From: Glandiceps talaboti
Taxonomy: Eukaryota; Hemichordata; Enteropneusta; Spengelidae
DNA: 64,000 nt
NCBI RefSeq assembly: GCF_964340395.1
Contig: NC_135564.1
Coordinates: forward strand, 14,789,012-14,853,011
Direction of reading: 5' to 3'
This document shows, piece by piece, positions 24,157 to 37,600 of this stretch. Under the pieces are notes generated by a model, which saw only the letters and a list, made by a program, of their open reading frames with translations, made no database searches and was not told where the DNA came from. The position numbers and the translations under genes are program-made. The first letter of the stretch is position 1. Every line of letters starts with the position of its first letter.

Positions 24157-27100
24157 ATGCCACCAAAGCAGCGCAAGATCGCCCTTATGGGCTTCAGATC
24201 CGTCGGTAAGTTTGTGATAATTATCTTTTCAAGATCGGTTGACACTTCCCCAGGATTGCAGTGCAGTGAGGACTGAGATGATGTCTCGAGTTTGTTGTTG
24301 TACTCTTTTTGCGTTGGCGTATTTCGATTATGCTGGTAAAGCTTGTGTGTGTTGCTGTAAAATTCACCACCTCGCCGTCCTTCTCAAACCAAAAGAACCA
24401 TCCCTAATCTGTCGTAGTCGTCGCCTGAAGGTCTTATTTCCACCATTGTAAGAAATGAATGAAATATGCGTCTTTTGTATCATAACATTCTCCTCTCCGT
24501 CCTGGGGGTTTCCTTCGCTGACGACACGTTTATTCCTCGAATGTTTTTTTTATCGCCCCCACTGTTGATTTTTGCCAATGTAGGATATATTTTCAAATAT
24601 AAGCACCAGCGATAGACCCTTCTTCTTTTTTCGATATTTGAATGTTTTTTTTAAATTTTGAAACGTAAAGGACGCAGTTCAAACCCGGTGACGTCATTCA
24701 AATGAATCTGCTAAGCAGATGTAAACAGAGTGTCATGTCGCAGTCTTGAGTGAACTGAAAGAAAATAAATGCATAATGGACTCATGACACCAAATTTATA
24801 CAGCTCATACATAATAAAAAGCCACCATTTTGACTCAAAATGGTTGAATTTATTATGTGGACAGTGTACATGAGTTGTATTCAAATACTGAAATAGAAAA
24901 TGTGGAAGGGGAGGGCCGGAGTTCAGAAAATTCCACAGAAAGAAAAAAATTTTCTCGAAATTTGACTCCATTTTATTTTGATGTTTTTTTGACTAGAAAG
25001 TATATATTTGTAGTTAAAGCCACATCAATTTTGTATGGATATACATGTATGTAGTGTTTGCAGTAGGCTAGAGTCATGGGGATTTTGACTAGCATTTGGG
25101 GGAGACAGTCAAAACCCCAACATGACTATCATGTGGGGAGATGATAGTTAAGATCCCCACATGACTATCATGTGGGGGAGATGATAGTCAAAATCCCCAC
25201 ATGACTATCATGTGGGGAGACGATAGCAATCAATCAGCAAATCACCACATGATTATATAAATCGGCCTACACTCACTCATAGTCATTAAAGAATCCACCT
25301 GTGAAAGTGATTCCATATTCACACTGATTTATTTTGGTGCCAAAATGGTTCCAGCTAAGTATGCTACAATAAATTTAGAGCCAAAATACATACATTCACT
25401 GTATGATCATGATAAGACCACAATGCAGTTTTGCACTAAAGTTACTGAGAATTGTGTCAATAAAAACAATACACAAATTTCAATCATTGTACATAAATTT
25501 AATGACAACCACACGTTAAGAAACCATATTTTGTTTTATGTTACATGCATTATTCAAATTCAGACTCAATTGTTATGGTGATTGAAACAATGGAGTCATG
25601 TTACAAACATATCTGAGATTTTTGCTGAAAATAACACTGACATCACATATTGCCTATTTCCCCTAATAAAAAATGTCGCTCATAAAACACTTATAGTACA
25701 TCAAGTACATGTACAAGGGGGAACACATACATGTATGGTTTCTTTACAAATTAGAACTATGAAAAGTTAGTGATTTCATATTTTGTTCTGTTATTGGCAT
25801 TATTATTAATTTCTGGGAGAAGAGTGTCATGTTTGAAATCAGGAACCTGACTCATCAAATGTACTGGATAATATATGAATAAACAGAAATGCATTGAAAC
25901 TACATTGTGTAATTATCCTCAGCTGTCAAAAAAACAATTACAGTGAAACTCTCTAGTATGGTCCCATGCTATGTCAGTCTGTTTGCAGACATTAAGTTGA
26001 TACTCAGTGTTGACACTGTTCCTTCTACACCATGCAAAGGAAAAGGAGGAGGCAAAGGGACATTTTCAGAGTCCTGACTTACAAAATGTACTACATCTGC
26101 AAGCAGGACTAGGTCCCATGATAAATAGAGTGTTCATATTCGACCTTTATGTCGTCAAACTGATAACAGCCTTACTTTCAATTTTTCATTACAGGAAAGT
26201 CATCTCTTACTATTCAGTTTGTGGAAGGCCAGTTTGTAGATGCATATGACCCCACCATTGAAAACAGTAAGTATTGAATTTTAGGGCTAAAATAGCTTTT
26301 CATTTGATTTATTTTTTGAATGACCATGAGCATTATGGAAAGTAAATAAAGTTAGAAACTTTACACCTCGTAAACAATTTCCTCAGCATTGTTTGGGCAA
26401 GGGCTCAAGAGGTATGAGGCTCCTAAACTTAATGTACTTCTCACAGTGCCTCACCCCAGTGTACAGCAGGCCTCTTGATTTTATGGTTTGCTACAGTCCT
26501 TAGGAAGTGTAAATCATGATTCGGAAAAATGGTGGAAATTTTAATAAAGAGATTATGAAAGCTGTGAAATTCTTATACTTTTAATTGTTTGTCCAAACAA
26601 TGCTAAATCAATTGTTTCAAGAGGTGTGAAGCTCCAAACTTTGTTTACTTCCCATAATGTCTTGCCTCAGTATTGAGCAGGTCTCTCCTGAGCCAGATTT
26701 GCCAATTCTCTTATGTCTTAGTTTTTAGAGAGGGTGCATAATGTAGGATTGGAAGTAATGACTTTTCTGTGTTTGCAAACCATAAGAAATGCCGCTAAGA
26801 TCACAATCAGTCTGGCTTTGTTCCCCTTTAAAGCTACACTACTGTAACTGGAGCATTATTTTTTTTGATGGACAATCAACAATATCTGCTCTGAAAATGG
26901 TTAAAATACCAGTAATTAGACACTGTAGATGATGATTGTATGTCAGTTCTATCCTTAAGTAGTACAGTAACAGGCTGAAATTGTGATCACGTTGGGGGCA
27001 CTGCTTTTAGGGTGTGGACCCAAAAATTTAAGTTGTTTTGATATATTATAGCATATCATGTATAGCTCCTGAAATATGTTTACCCATAGATGATGATTCA

Positions 27101-28639
27101 ATACTGTTCAGGGTGTATGATATTATGAATAAATCATTATGTTTAACAAAACAGTTTTAAAAATCATTCCAGTTTCAGCTTGAATATGCGGCTTAAAATA
27201 AATGTCAGTTGACAACTTCTGAATTGTCCCTGTAAAGTGTATAATGGATATCAAAGTGTCAGTTAACCATTGAAGGGAAGTTTATCTTTGACATTGTTGG
27301 ACTTCCCTCTTTAGCTTTGTTATGTATGATAAAGTGTAGTACATGTAGTACTTTGTTACTGACAGGTAATTAACGGTTGCTATGCAGTCATTGTTATTGT
27401 TCTCAGGTCAAACTGTGATGTCAATACAAGTTATAAATACTTGTAACAATACAAGTTTAACAATGTATTTTAAGGACACTATATTTCAATGAACAAGATT
27501 GATGTCCTTATAAACACAGAACTGTCCTATATAAAGAGGATTATTGCTAATCTATTAGTATGCAAATGTGGGAAATTCAAACTGCTGTACAGAGCACTAG
27601 CTTCTGCATCTTGTTTTCAGCATTTTTTGTGTACTTCGAGAAACACACAGGTCATGAATCATGTACGCATTGTTTGTGATTGTCGTAGGATGGTAACTTG
27701 ATACATTAAGTAGTTAAAAATCAATCAGTTTTGCATCATAGAATGTATAAACCTTTCAAAATGAGACAAATTCTCCTGCAAACAGCTGTTTAGATTGACA
27801 TTTGCATGTGAACAACCCAGATAGGGAATGTTTATATTTTGGTGATTACTTGCCAGTGAGTCACCGCAAGTTCTCCACCTCCAAAACATACAGTCAGTCA
27901 TATGCAAAATAAATAGGCAGCCTGGCACCAGACAGTTATGCCTTTAACAAATGATTAGAATTAATGAAATACTTGTGTCTTGAAGTTTGTTCTTTTCTTC
28001 AAGAAGAAAACAAGGCAGCACAAAATTAGTAGGTAAATATAACCAGTATAGAGGGTGTTATATAAATGCTATAGTGCCATGTGCTCAGAGTGGCTACAGT
28101 GGATTGTGTGCTTCCCAAGGAGTGGAAGTATAGGGTAATAATGGTAAAGCGCTTTGAGCACAGTATGGAAAAGTGCTATATAAAAACGGGCTATATTTGT
28201 TATTTTTCTTAAGCTAGCTAATACCGTACAGTGTCTCTTTTTATGTATACCTGGTTTTCAAAATGGATTATATGGAACTACAAACTCTGTGGACTTCATT
28301 CATTTAAATTGTCAATACCACAAGTAGATGTAATACATGTCAACTTATCGTTGTATCTACAAAATTATCTTTCATGGTATGTCAGAGATTGTATAATCTT
28401 TTATGATCACAGAATCACAATATGCAAAGTTGTAGAAAATTGTAGTAGTAATTTTAGCAAATTGTAGTAGATTGCAATTAATATAATCAATACAGTCATT
28501 TGTTAAAATGTGCATGTTTCATATGTTGAAAACATAGGACGTTAGGAATTGGATTCCGTATTGAAAATTTGTTGTGTTTTAATTAAGAGGCGAGATCAAT
28601 AGTTCAATATAGGATAAAAAAAACTAAATTCTTTTTATT

Positions 28640-28670
<31 letters not shown>

Positions 28671-31600
28671 TTTTTTTTTTTGGGGGGGGGGGGGTGTTTC
28701 AAGCCATTTTAATTCTCATCCTACAAAATCGATTGTACTTTTTATGGATGTTTTTACCCCAAAATACAAATATTTCTTTACAGCTGTAAAAAATGTCAAA
28801 TTGAGAAATAGAAGATGTTTTGCTATTATATATTAAATGTGTGGCACTAAAATAAAGTAAAGTTGTCAACAAAAGAACTGTTCTTTACTCACTACATACT
28901 GGCTTTATATTCATAGCACAACATACATTTGTACTACCATATTATGATTTGAAATTGATTTTCAATTTTGGTCAATTTAGTAAGAAGGGGGAGGGGAATG
29001 TCTGAGGCCTAAGTATAAGACTTTTGTTTGACCTATTGATCTCGCCCCTAAGTGGAGAATTCTTTATGATATTTTGAAACTGTTAGAACAAAACAATTTC
29101 CTGTATTCACAAATAAAAAAAATTTTTTTTTCATAGTTGAAGTTCAAGATATGGAATAGAGCATTAGAATAACATTACTAATACTAAAAATAAAGTAACT
29201 TGGATTTGGGATCTTGAAATATTCAAAATTATTCTAAAAATTGAATTTCATTGATTTAGAAAGGACGTACCTTCTGATAGAAATTTTTACCTTGTCTTAT
29301 GCTTAATTTTAACTTGCCCAGAGACTTGTCTTGATGTTACTATCTCAAGAAGCTCTCAACTTCTTGAGATACATGTAATAACACCAAGACAAGTGTCTGT
29401 GCAAAGTTTTTACCATTTCAGAAAATACACTCCATGTCTGATTCTCATTTATAATAACTCACCTGGCCAATAAAATGTTTAAAAATTGCATTTTTTTATT
29501 TTCCTTCCATAGGTATTATATTAATATAGTCCACAATCTTGGAATGAATATTCCAGCTAGATTTTGATAATTATCATACAATTTAGTTTACATACACCAT
29601 TGACAAATACTCATTAATTAGCATAAATTAATACCATTTGTCCTCAGATTATGTACTAACTGAAATTGAAGGAAAGAATTTTACAGTCACATACCGCTCA
29701 ATATTAACCCTGTAGTGCAGGCACATAGACTAACACAGTACACTGTACATATATCTTGACTATCAAACATGGAACCAACAGAAAATTGAAACTGAAACAG
29801 TTCATTTGGATAAATCATTATCAGAGGACAAGAATAGAAGCTCACCTTGAGCCCTGGTAAGATATGTTTTGACTTACTGATTTTGTCGCTGTCATTGTTT
29901 TTCACAGCATTCACAAAAACCTTCAAGATTCGAGGCCAGGAATTTCAACTTCAACTAGTAGATACAGCTGGTCAAGATGAGTACTCAATATTTCCACAAT
30001 CATACACAGTTGATATTCATGGCTATGTTCTAGTTTACTCTGTCACCTCAGAAAAAAGGTAAACAACTTTTATAATTTCTGTAGATGTGTCAGTTCACAT
30101 CACCTGGGAATACCTACCAGTATTTGCATAATGTGATATGTATTTCTGCTCCTAGACTGTAAGATGCAATACATCTTATTACCCCATACAAAAGCCAAGA
30201 TATTGTCTTTGAATGGAAAATATGGCTTATATACCCTGGTCGTTCTATGCCATGACAACCAGTGTTCACTGGTTCTGTAGTGCTTAAAATATGAGTCAAA
30301 ATGTTCTAAATTGTCATTATTTTTCCAGATTTTGCATGAATTATGCTTATTCTTTCCAGAGAGGGCGCTGTTCCACAAAATATTAAGGGCGAGCAGGCAA
30401 AAATACAAGTATTTTTTATTTTGATGTCGGAGCTGAAAATTTTGGTCGGTCGGGTAAAGAGAAACAGAAAAAAAAATGGGGGTCACCCTTACAAGGGAGT
30501 CAGTGCAGGGTTTTACAAGGTGTGCCCAATAGACCTTGTATTATAGTACACAGACCAACATTTTTTACAGGTGATAGGTTTATTGTTGACTGTAAAATAT
30601 ATGTTGTGCCATAACATCAGCTAGCAGACACAAGTGAGCTTTCATGAGGTATTCTTTAAATGCTGACTTTGTGACGTTAATTTTGTACAATGTAGGTACC
30701 AATATATCTGAAAACACCAGAGCAGCCGTTTTTCAGGCCTTTGTTTGCAAATTTAACAACACTATCACTCTGCAACATATTTAAAACTAAATCTATGTCA
30801 GCACAATCTGTTGACTCGGATTTTTTTCTAAATATGTTTCAATGTTTGTTTTGTATTTGTATTTTGTATACACAGATGTTAGTCATAAACTACATGTAGG
30901 CCTCAGTTACATTTTTTACTTACAGACTGCCACTGTAAAGGAACAATATTTTTATGAAAAGAAATACATGAATTTTTTAGCCTATAATTTTTGGCTCTCA
31001 CTTTTCACGTACAGTGCCTGGCATTTTGCTAGCAGCCGTTTATTTGAAACCTAAGAAATGGGTTACGATTTCTCACAGCAACTTTCAGCCCTGTGAATAT
31101 GATAATTACATTGTATGTTTACATCATATAGCTCAACCCTCCTCTAACTTGGTTCTACCCATGTGGCGACACTATCATCTCATACTGTGAGCAAAATGTA
31201 AGACCCTTTAAGAACTTGCACCCGATTTCTGGTCAAACATTCATTAACATAAATGGCCACTAGCAAAATACCAGGCATGGTAAAGAAGAGGCGAGAGCCA
31301 ACAATCACCACATGACTGGATTCTATGCTAATGAATTTTGTCAACTGTGCCATCTGACTTTGATGTCTTTTTGTAATGAAATAAGTTGGACCACTCTAAA
31401 CTTTTACAGTGCTGTTTTTTTCTGATTGTGTCTTTTAATCCAAATTCTCCATGAATTTCTGCCATCAACAATTCTTCTAAACTAGCATTTATCGGAATTT
31501 CAGGTTTTGCTCATTTTCAAATCATATGATAATCACTATCACTGCTTCTTCTTTTATTTCAGTTTTGAAGTTATTAAAGTTATTCATGAAAAATTACTAG

Positions 31601-34600
31601 ATATGATAGGAAAAGTACAGTAAGTATGACACATTGGTTTTGCTATAAAATTTCATTACCTGACCATTGATTGAATTATGACATTTTGTTTATAATTTGG
31701 TTTGGACAAGAATTGACATGTATAGCGAAATATTTGTAATGTTTAAAGTGGCCGTAAGGATGAGGATTGGGATATTTATTATGGATTTTTAATTTATAAA
31801 ACAATTTTATCATTGCTTTTACTTGAAAAATCAATGTGAAACAACATAGACCAAGTCCTTGTTTGTAACTCAATACATTTTAAAAAAGTTAAAAATGTGT
31901 AACACGTTTTGTTATTGAACGTACAATAACAAAAGTTTTACACATTTCTTAATCTGCAATGTATTGAGTTACAAACACGGATTTGTTCTACGTTGTTAAA
32001 CCACGATATTTCAGGTAGGAAGTCATGATAAAATGTTTCATAATTTAAATATCCAATCGTCATCTGTATGGCCACTGTAAGAGGTATAATAATGCACTAC
32101 GACAATTTTGTATTATTTTATTTTTGCTATGGTGATGGTACGCTTGGATTAAACAGAAGGGGAATTTTGATGAAAATTTATGCTGATTTGAGTATAGTTT
32201 TATTTAACTTCTTTATTCATTTGCACAAAAACATATACAGAAATACAAAAAGTAATAATAATAAACAAAGAAGAAAGGTGGATATTTTGCAATGTGGTTA
32301 AAAGATGACACACACAGAAGTGTGGGAAACTTGACCAACTGTGGTCCCCAACAGTTATATAAGAACTTGGGAAAAAAGAAAAGTACAGGAAGTAAAATAT
32401 ATAAAAGATGATCGATAATACAAAATGTAGGTCACAAGAAAAGAATCTGGCAAGATATGAAATATGAACAACAGTTGAACTGTGATACTTTCCCGCCAAA
32501 GTCCTGCGGTTTACACAAAACACGGAGAGGTTTCATCTTAGAACTAAACATTACAACTTTATTACAGTCCACAAAGTTCAGAAAAGCACTTGAAACTTAT
32601 AGTATATCAATACGCCAGTGATAAGGCTACTAATAACTCAGTATTGGTGTACATATCATTGGGCTAACAATAAAGTAGATCCAAAAATCATCACATGTAT
32701 AGGGACAAGACAGAGGAACATCAATAAACTATAAGGTAAAAATCATTAGATTCGTGTCTTATCACATCATTATATACTGTGTCAGTGTTTTCTTTAAAAG
32801 GACATATTAAATTACAGGAAACCTTGTTAAAATGCAGGGAAATGGAGGCAAATTTTACTTACTTATCACCTTTAAGGTTTAACAAAAGTGCTGCCTGTAG
32901 GAAAATGACCTCAACTCGCAACACATTTCCTGAGTGATCATCACACCAGGATTTCCTTGGAGTATATAGTATAGAGTATATAGCCTACACAACAGTTGCC
33001 TTGTAGTGACTCAGCTGGATGTGTTAATAGTCCAGACAACATCCTAACATAGCTTGTAAACTACAAGTAAATATCAGTACATAACTACATGTATGTGTTC
33101 CTTCAGACCCAGACTTCCAGGATGTGTTGTTTTCCCCTGGCTCTAATCAGATGTAAACACCTGGGAATGAAAGCTAGGGATAAGACAATGAAAACATTGA
33201 CAGGGTTCAACATACTTTTTTTTCAGTGGAACAGGCTGAGTTACAAATTGTTTTTACATAATTAAAAAATACTTACTGAAGATAATGTTGATGTCCGTAC
33301 ATCGTCATCATAGTACATGTCTTCTATGACATCACAATTGTCTTCTGTCAGGGTTACAACAGCTGATTGCATAGTAGGGATTACCTCGATATTATTTATA
33401 AAAATGGATTATACAAAATTATGTTAGCGGATTAGATCAGCTTGTGCCCCGTTAATGAAATTTCAGTCAAGTTTTATTTAACTGTACACTGTAATAACTA
33501 CAGTGTATAGAATATTGACAGCAACCATGTAAATCTCATTCCATTTGTTGATAATACTGATTTATAATGTGTTGCATTACTAGGCCACCAACCAACATAT
33601 AATAGAAGAGTCCATTCAATTTCAGTGAAAAAAAGTTGAAGTACATTTTTCATCCAGATATCACTACATGTACATTTACTACGGTATAAAATAGGCGAAT
33701 AGATTCAGAAATGGTTGTGGAAACTCATATATCTATTGCTTTCAATACAAAATATGAAATTGACAGTCTATTTACTGAATTCATGTGTATGTATTAATGA
33801 TTTAAATGTGAGATTGTTTGGTTCCAAATATGCAGAAAGTGATAAATATTCAGTTCTATAGAAAAGAGCCAAAGGAGACAAGATCTAAATCATAGCATGA
33901 TATTGTAAAATTAGAGAGCTTTGTACAAAGATGGATGTGAATTCTATGTACAGGCAATCAAAATCACAAACAAAAAACTTTCATTTCCACTTATTTATAA
34001 CGTCACTTCCACTTTCTTTCCTCTTTCTAGAGTGCCAATTGTGCTTGTAGGTAATAAAACAGATCTACACATGGAAAGGTATGTACAGTGCAAGATAATA
34101 TTAATAATAAAATAATGTTGGTTTTTATATAGCACTTTTCCACTCTGTACTCAAAGCGCTTTACAGTTATTACCCCTGGCACGGATCTATAGTGGCACAA
34201 CAGCCCTTTATACTGCTACAACTCCCTGGGGAGCATACAATCCATTGCAGCCTCTGTAAGCTCATAGGATTAAAGTATTCATATTGCAACCTTTATCCTA
34301 CCAGGTCCCCAATTATACAGCTGGGTGACTGAGGCACAATTGTGATTCAAATCTTGCCTTAGGACTTTAGCCATTCAGAAACAAATGGCAGTGACAGGGC
34401 TCGAATCTGCAACCTGCAGATTCAAAGCCAGCCACTCTCACCATTTGCCCATCATGACTCCGAGATAATATTTTGATACGCCCAACAAAGCAAGTCTCTC
34501 ACATTGTTTCACGTTTTGTTTCATAAAAAAACTATAAAGTTGTTGCAGTACATTCCAATGTGTATTAGTCATAGAACAACAGAGTGAAAGAGATCATAAA

Positions 34601-37600
34601 AACTGCCCTCATTGTGTAGTTTTTACTGTTATCATGCATTCCTATTTGGTTCCAATCAAAAAACTTGATATAAAGTTCATGGGACTGGATTATTTACCAT
34701 TCACCTTTGACCTTTTGACTTTTTTCCAACAAGGTGTTTCCTGTTTCTGAAGGTTTGTGGTTGTGGAAGTTGACAGTTTATTATTATCATTATTATCTAT
34801 TTATTTATTTATTACTCAATTGCTACTGCTTTGAAAAAAGAAGAAATATTTTACATTCTTCTAGTACAGCTGTGTTTGTATACATTATGACGGTATAAAC
34901 TATAATGTGGAAAGTTTAATCACACTACTTGTTAGACAGTGTCAGTGTTTTTCTCAAGTTTACTGTGCATTGTGAGGCACATCTACCAAACCTTGTAAAT
35001 TCTGAATGCCTTCCAGGGCTCAAACTTAACTTTTTTTCTTTGGTAGTCCTAGTGGGCTACCAAGTTCAGAAAGTGGTAGCCCACTAGGACCAGTCGTCCC
35101 ATATTCCAAAACTGAAAACAAGAGTTCCTCTGTTGGAATTATGTGTGTTAGTAAAATACTCTCATGTCCATACATTATAAATCTTCCATCTTCATCACAT
35201 AATAAGTGGTAGCCTGAATGGGCTATCAGCTGCAAATTATGGTAGTCCCATGACAAGTATTAATATTTTGTGGGCATGGGACTACTGTTCAATTCGAGCC
35301 CTTGGCCTTCTTGATAAATGAAAATGGTCATACTCCAATTGAGTCTGATCAATTGAGTTTTAATATCTGAAAATCACATTTGTGTCTATTGCTTTCACGC
35401 TGGTCATGTGAATTTCATTGTAAAAATGCATTATACTACCATTGAAACCAAGCTCTCAGTTTACAAAGATTGACACAAAGTAAAACTATTGTTGTTGCGT
35501 ATGGCAGATTACACACTTGTGTGTTAGCAGTGCCTCATTTATGCAGATATAATCACCCTGTAATGATATAGTGTAAACATTGAAAGTCTCAAAAATATTC
35601 ACTGCTAGATCATGGAAATGATCAGAAATGCCACCCTTCTGTGAGTTAGTATAAACCATTGGCCATTCAGTAGTTTCTTTCAACATGCAACAATACACTT
35701 AGTTTGTGTCTTTCTGAGTGAGTCGAAAGCTTGGTTTCCACTGTTGTATATGTTGTAGTAAGGTGGGTGCTATTTTGTACCGCTTGTCGGGAATGAAATG
35801 ACGTACCAATCCTTGTATTTAATATGTATATGTGCATTATCATGATTGTGAATATGAAGTAATGCTAGGAATGACACATACCTATAGGAATTATTAGTAG
35901 GCAGTAACCATGGATATACTTTATTTTGTTTTATTTCAGAGTTATATCTCCAGAAATTGGTAAAAATCTAGCAGATTCATGGAAAGCAGGTTTTGTAGAA
36001 TCATCAGCCAAAGAAAATGAAGTAAGTAATGGTGTATATTTATTGAACAGCTTTCACAATGAATGTTGTGATCACGATGCTGTACAGTTATTAGCCAGAG
36101 CATGGACCTATATCAGCTCAGCAGTCCTAATATAGTTTCCTCAACTCCCTGGGGAACATACCATTTATTGCTGTGGCTGTAAATGCACTGAATTAAAAGC
36201 ATTCACATAACAACCTTCTGTTCTACCAAGTCACCAAGAGCTAGGTTGACAAGGAGTGCAGTTGTGGTTCAGATGATATCCGTGGTATCCAAGGACTTTA
36301 TCCATTCTGAAATAAATCTGCAGTGGCAAGGCTTGGACCAGCTACTTGCAGATTCCAAGCCAGCCACTCTGACTATTCTGTCATGGCTCCTTGAAGTGCA
36401 ATGTACATGTAGGAATGAATGAAAAGTGTACATATCGGTAGCTTTACTTATCATCTATTGTCATAGATGTAGGTATCATCTTTATTTATACTGGATAGTT
36501 CTTTAAGTCTATAAACGCTTGTCTCCCAAAAAGTTCAGTGAGGGATATCCCTCATGGGTTCAGTGTTAATGCAGGAGGAAACCGGAGTACCTGGGGAAAA
36601 CCTGCATTGTTCGGTAGAGTCAAACTAAATGACACTCTTCTTACTTACAGTTGTCAGTGTGGTAAATTTAATCAAACCCTGAAACCCCCGACCACAGTGG
36701 TAAGAGACAAGTTGATTAACCACTCAGCCACTGACAACCCTGATATTGATGATTGTATCTTTGCCAACAATAATAGATATGTTAAATTGGGTGGGAACTA
36801 ATTCAGGAGCAGCTGTGAAAATAACATGTCATTGCATTCAGTACAAGTGCTTGGAGGATTTGAAATATAGATGGCGCCCTCTATAGGCAAAAACATGAAT
36901 ATACATGTAGTGTAACTGACAGCCTCGCATGTGTATGTGTACAGGTTTGTCCATTTTTGTATCATTATTGAGAACTAGAAAACATGCTCCTTTTTCAGCC
37001 TTTAGTTCCTGAAAGCTTATTTCATGACTATAATTCAGCTTGGTCATGATGGAATTATTTAATGCAACTTGTAAACTATAGAAGGCTGTAATCTAGATTC
37101 TTGAAATGCTTCAGTTCATCTTGTGATGTAGAGAGCCTTACTTATCAATAAATACCCGACATTCTGACTTGTTCTCCCCACCATAAGAAATGTCGTGGCA
37201 GTGACCCATTGTGCTTTTCATCCATTGACACTGTTGTCATGATCTGTGACAGTTCCTTATTCTGCCACTGCAGTGGGTTTTCACAGTCTGATTTTTGTAT
37301 CTGTTGTATTTTCAATACCATCTCTATGATTGACACGGATTGATGCTGTTGTGATGTTTCGTTGTTTCTGTTGTGGAACTATATGGTAAATAAACAGGAT
37401 GTAATTAACCAAGTTAACGCTCAGCACACCAAATTATAGAACACAAGAAATAAAGTGAAAAGCCAATATTTGTTAGCTCTAAAATCAAGTTGACAATAAT
37501 AATAATAATAATATGCCGTATGCAATGTAATGATCTGCCTTCTATCTGTATATTCGTATACATGTATATGGTATCATTTCAAATATTACCGTATGATAGG

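Noticed and set aside
32868-32960. Minus-strand frame with WCDDHSGN as second exon to 33277-33372
   Set aside because: The frame and available acceptor do not match the phase of the first exon.
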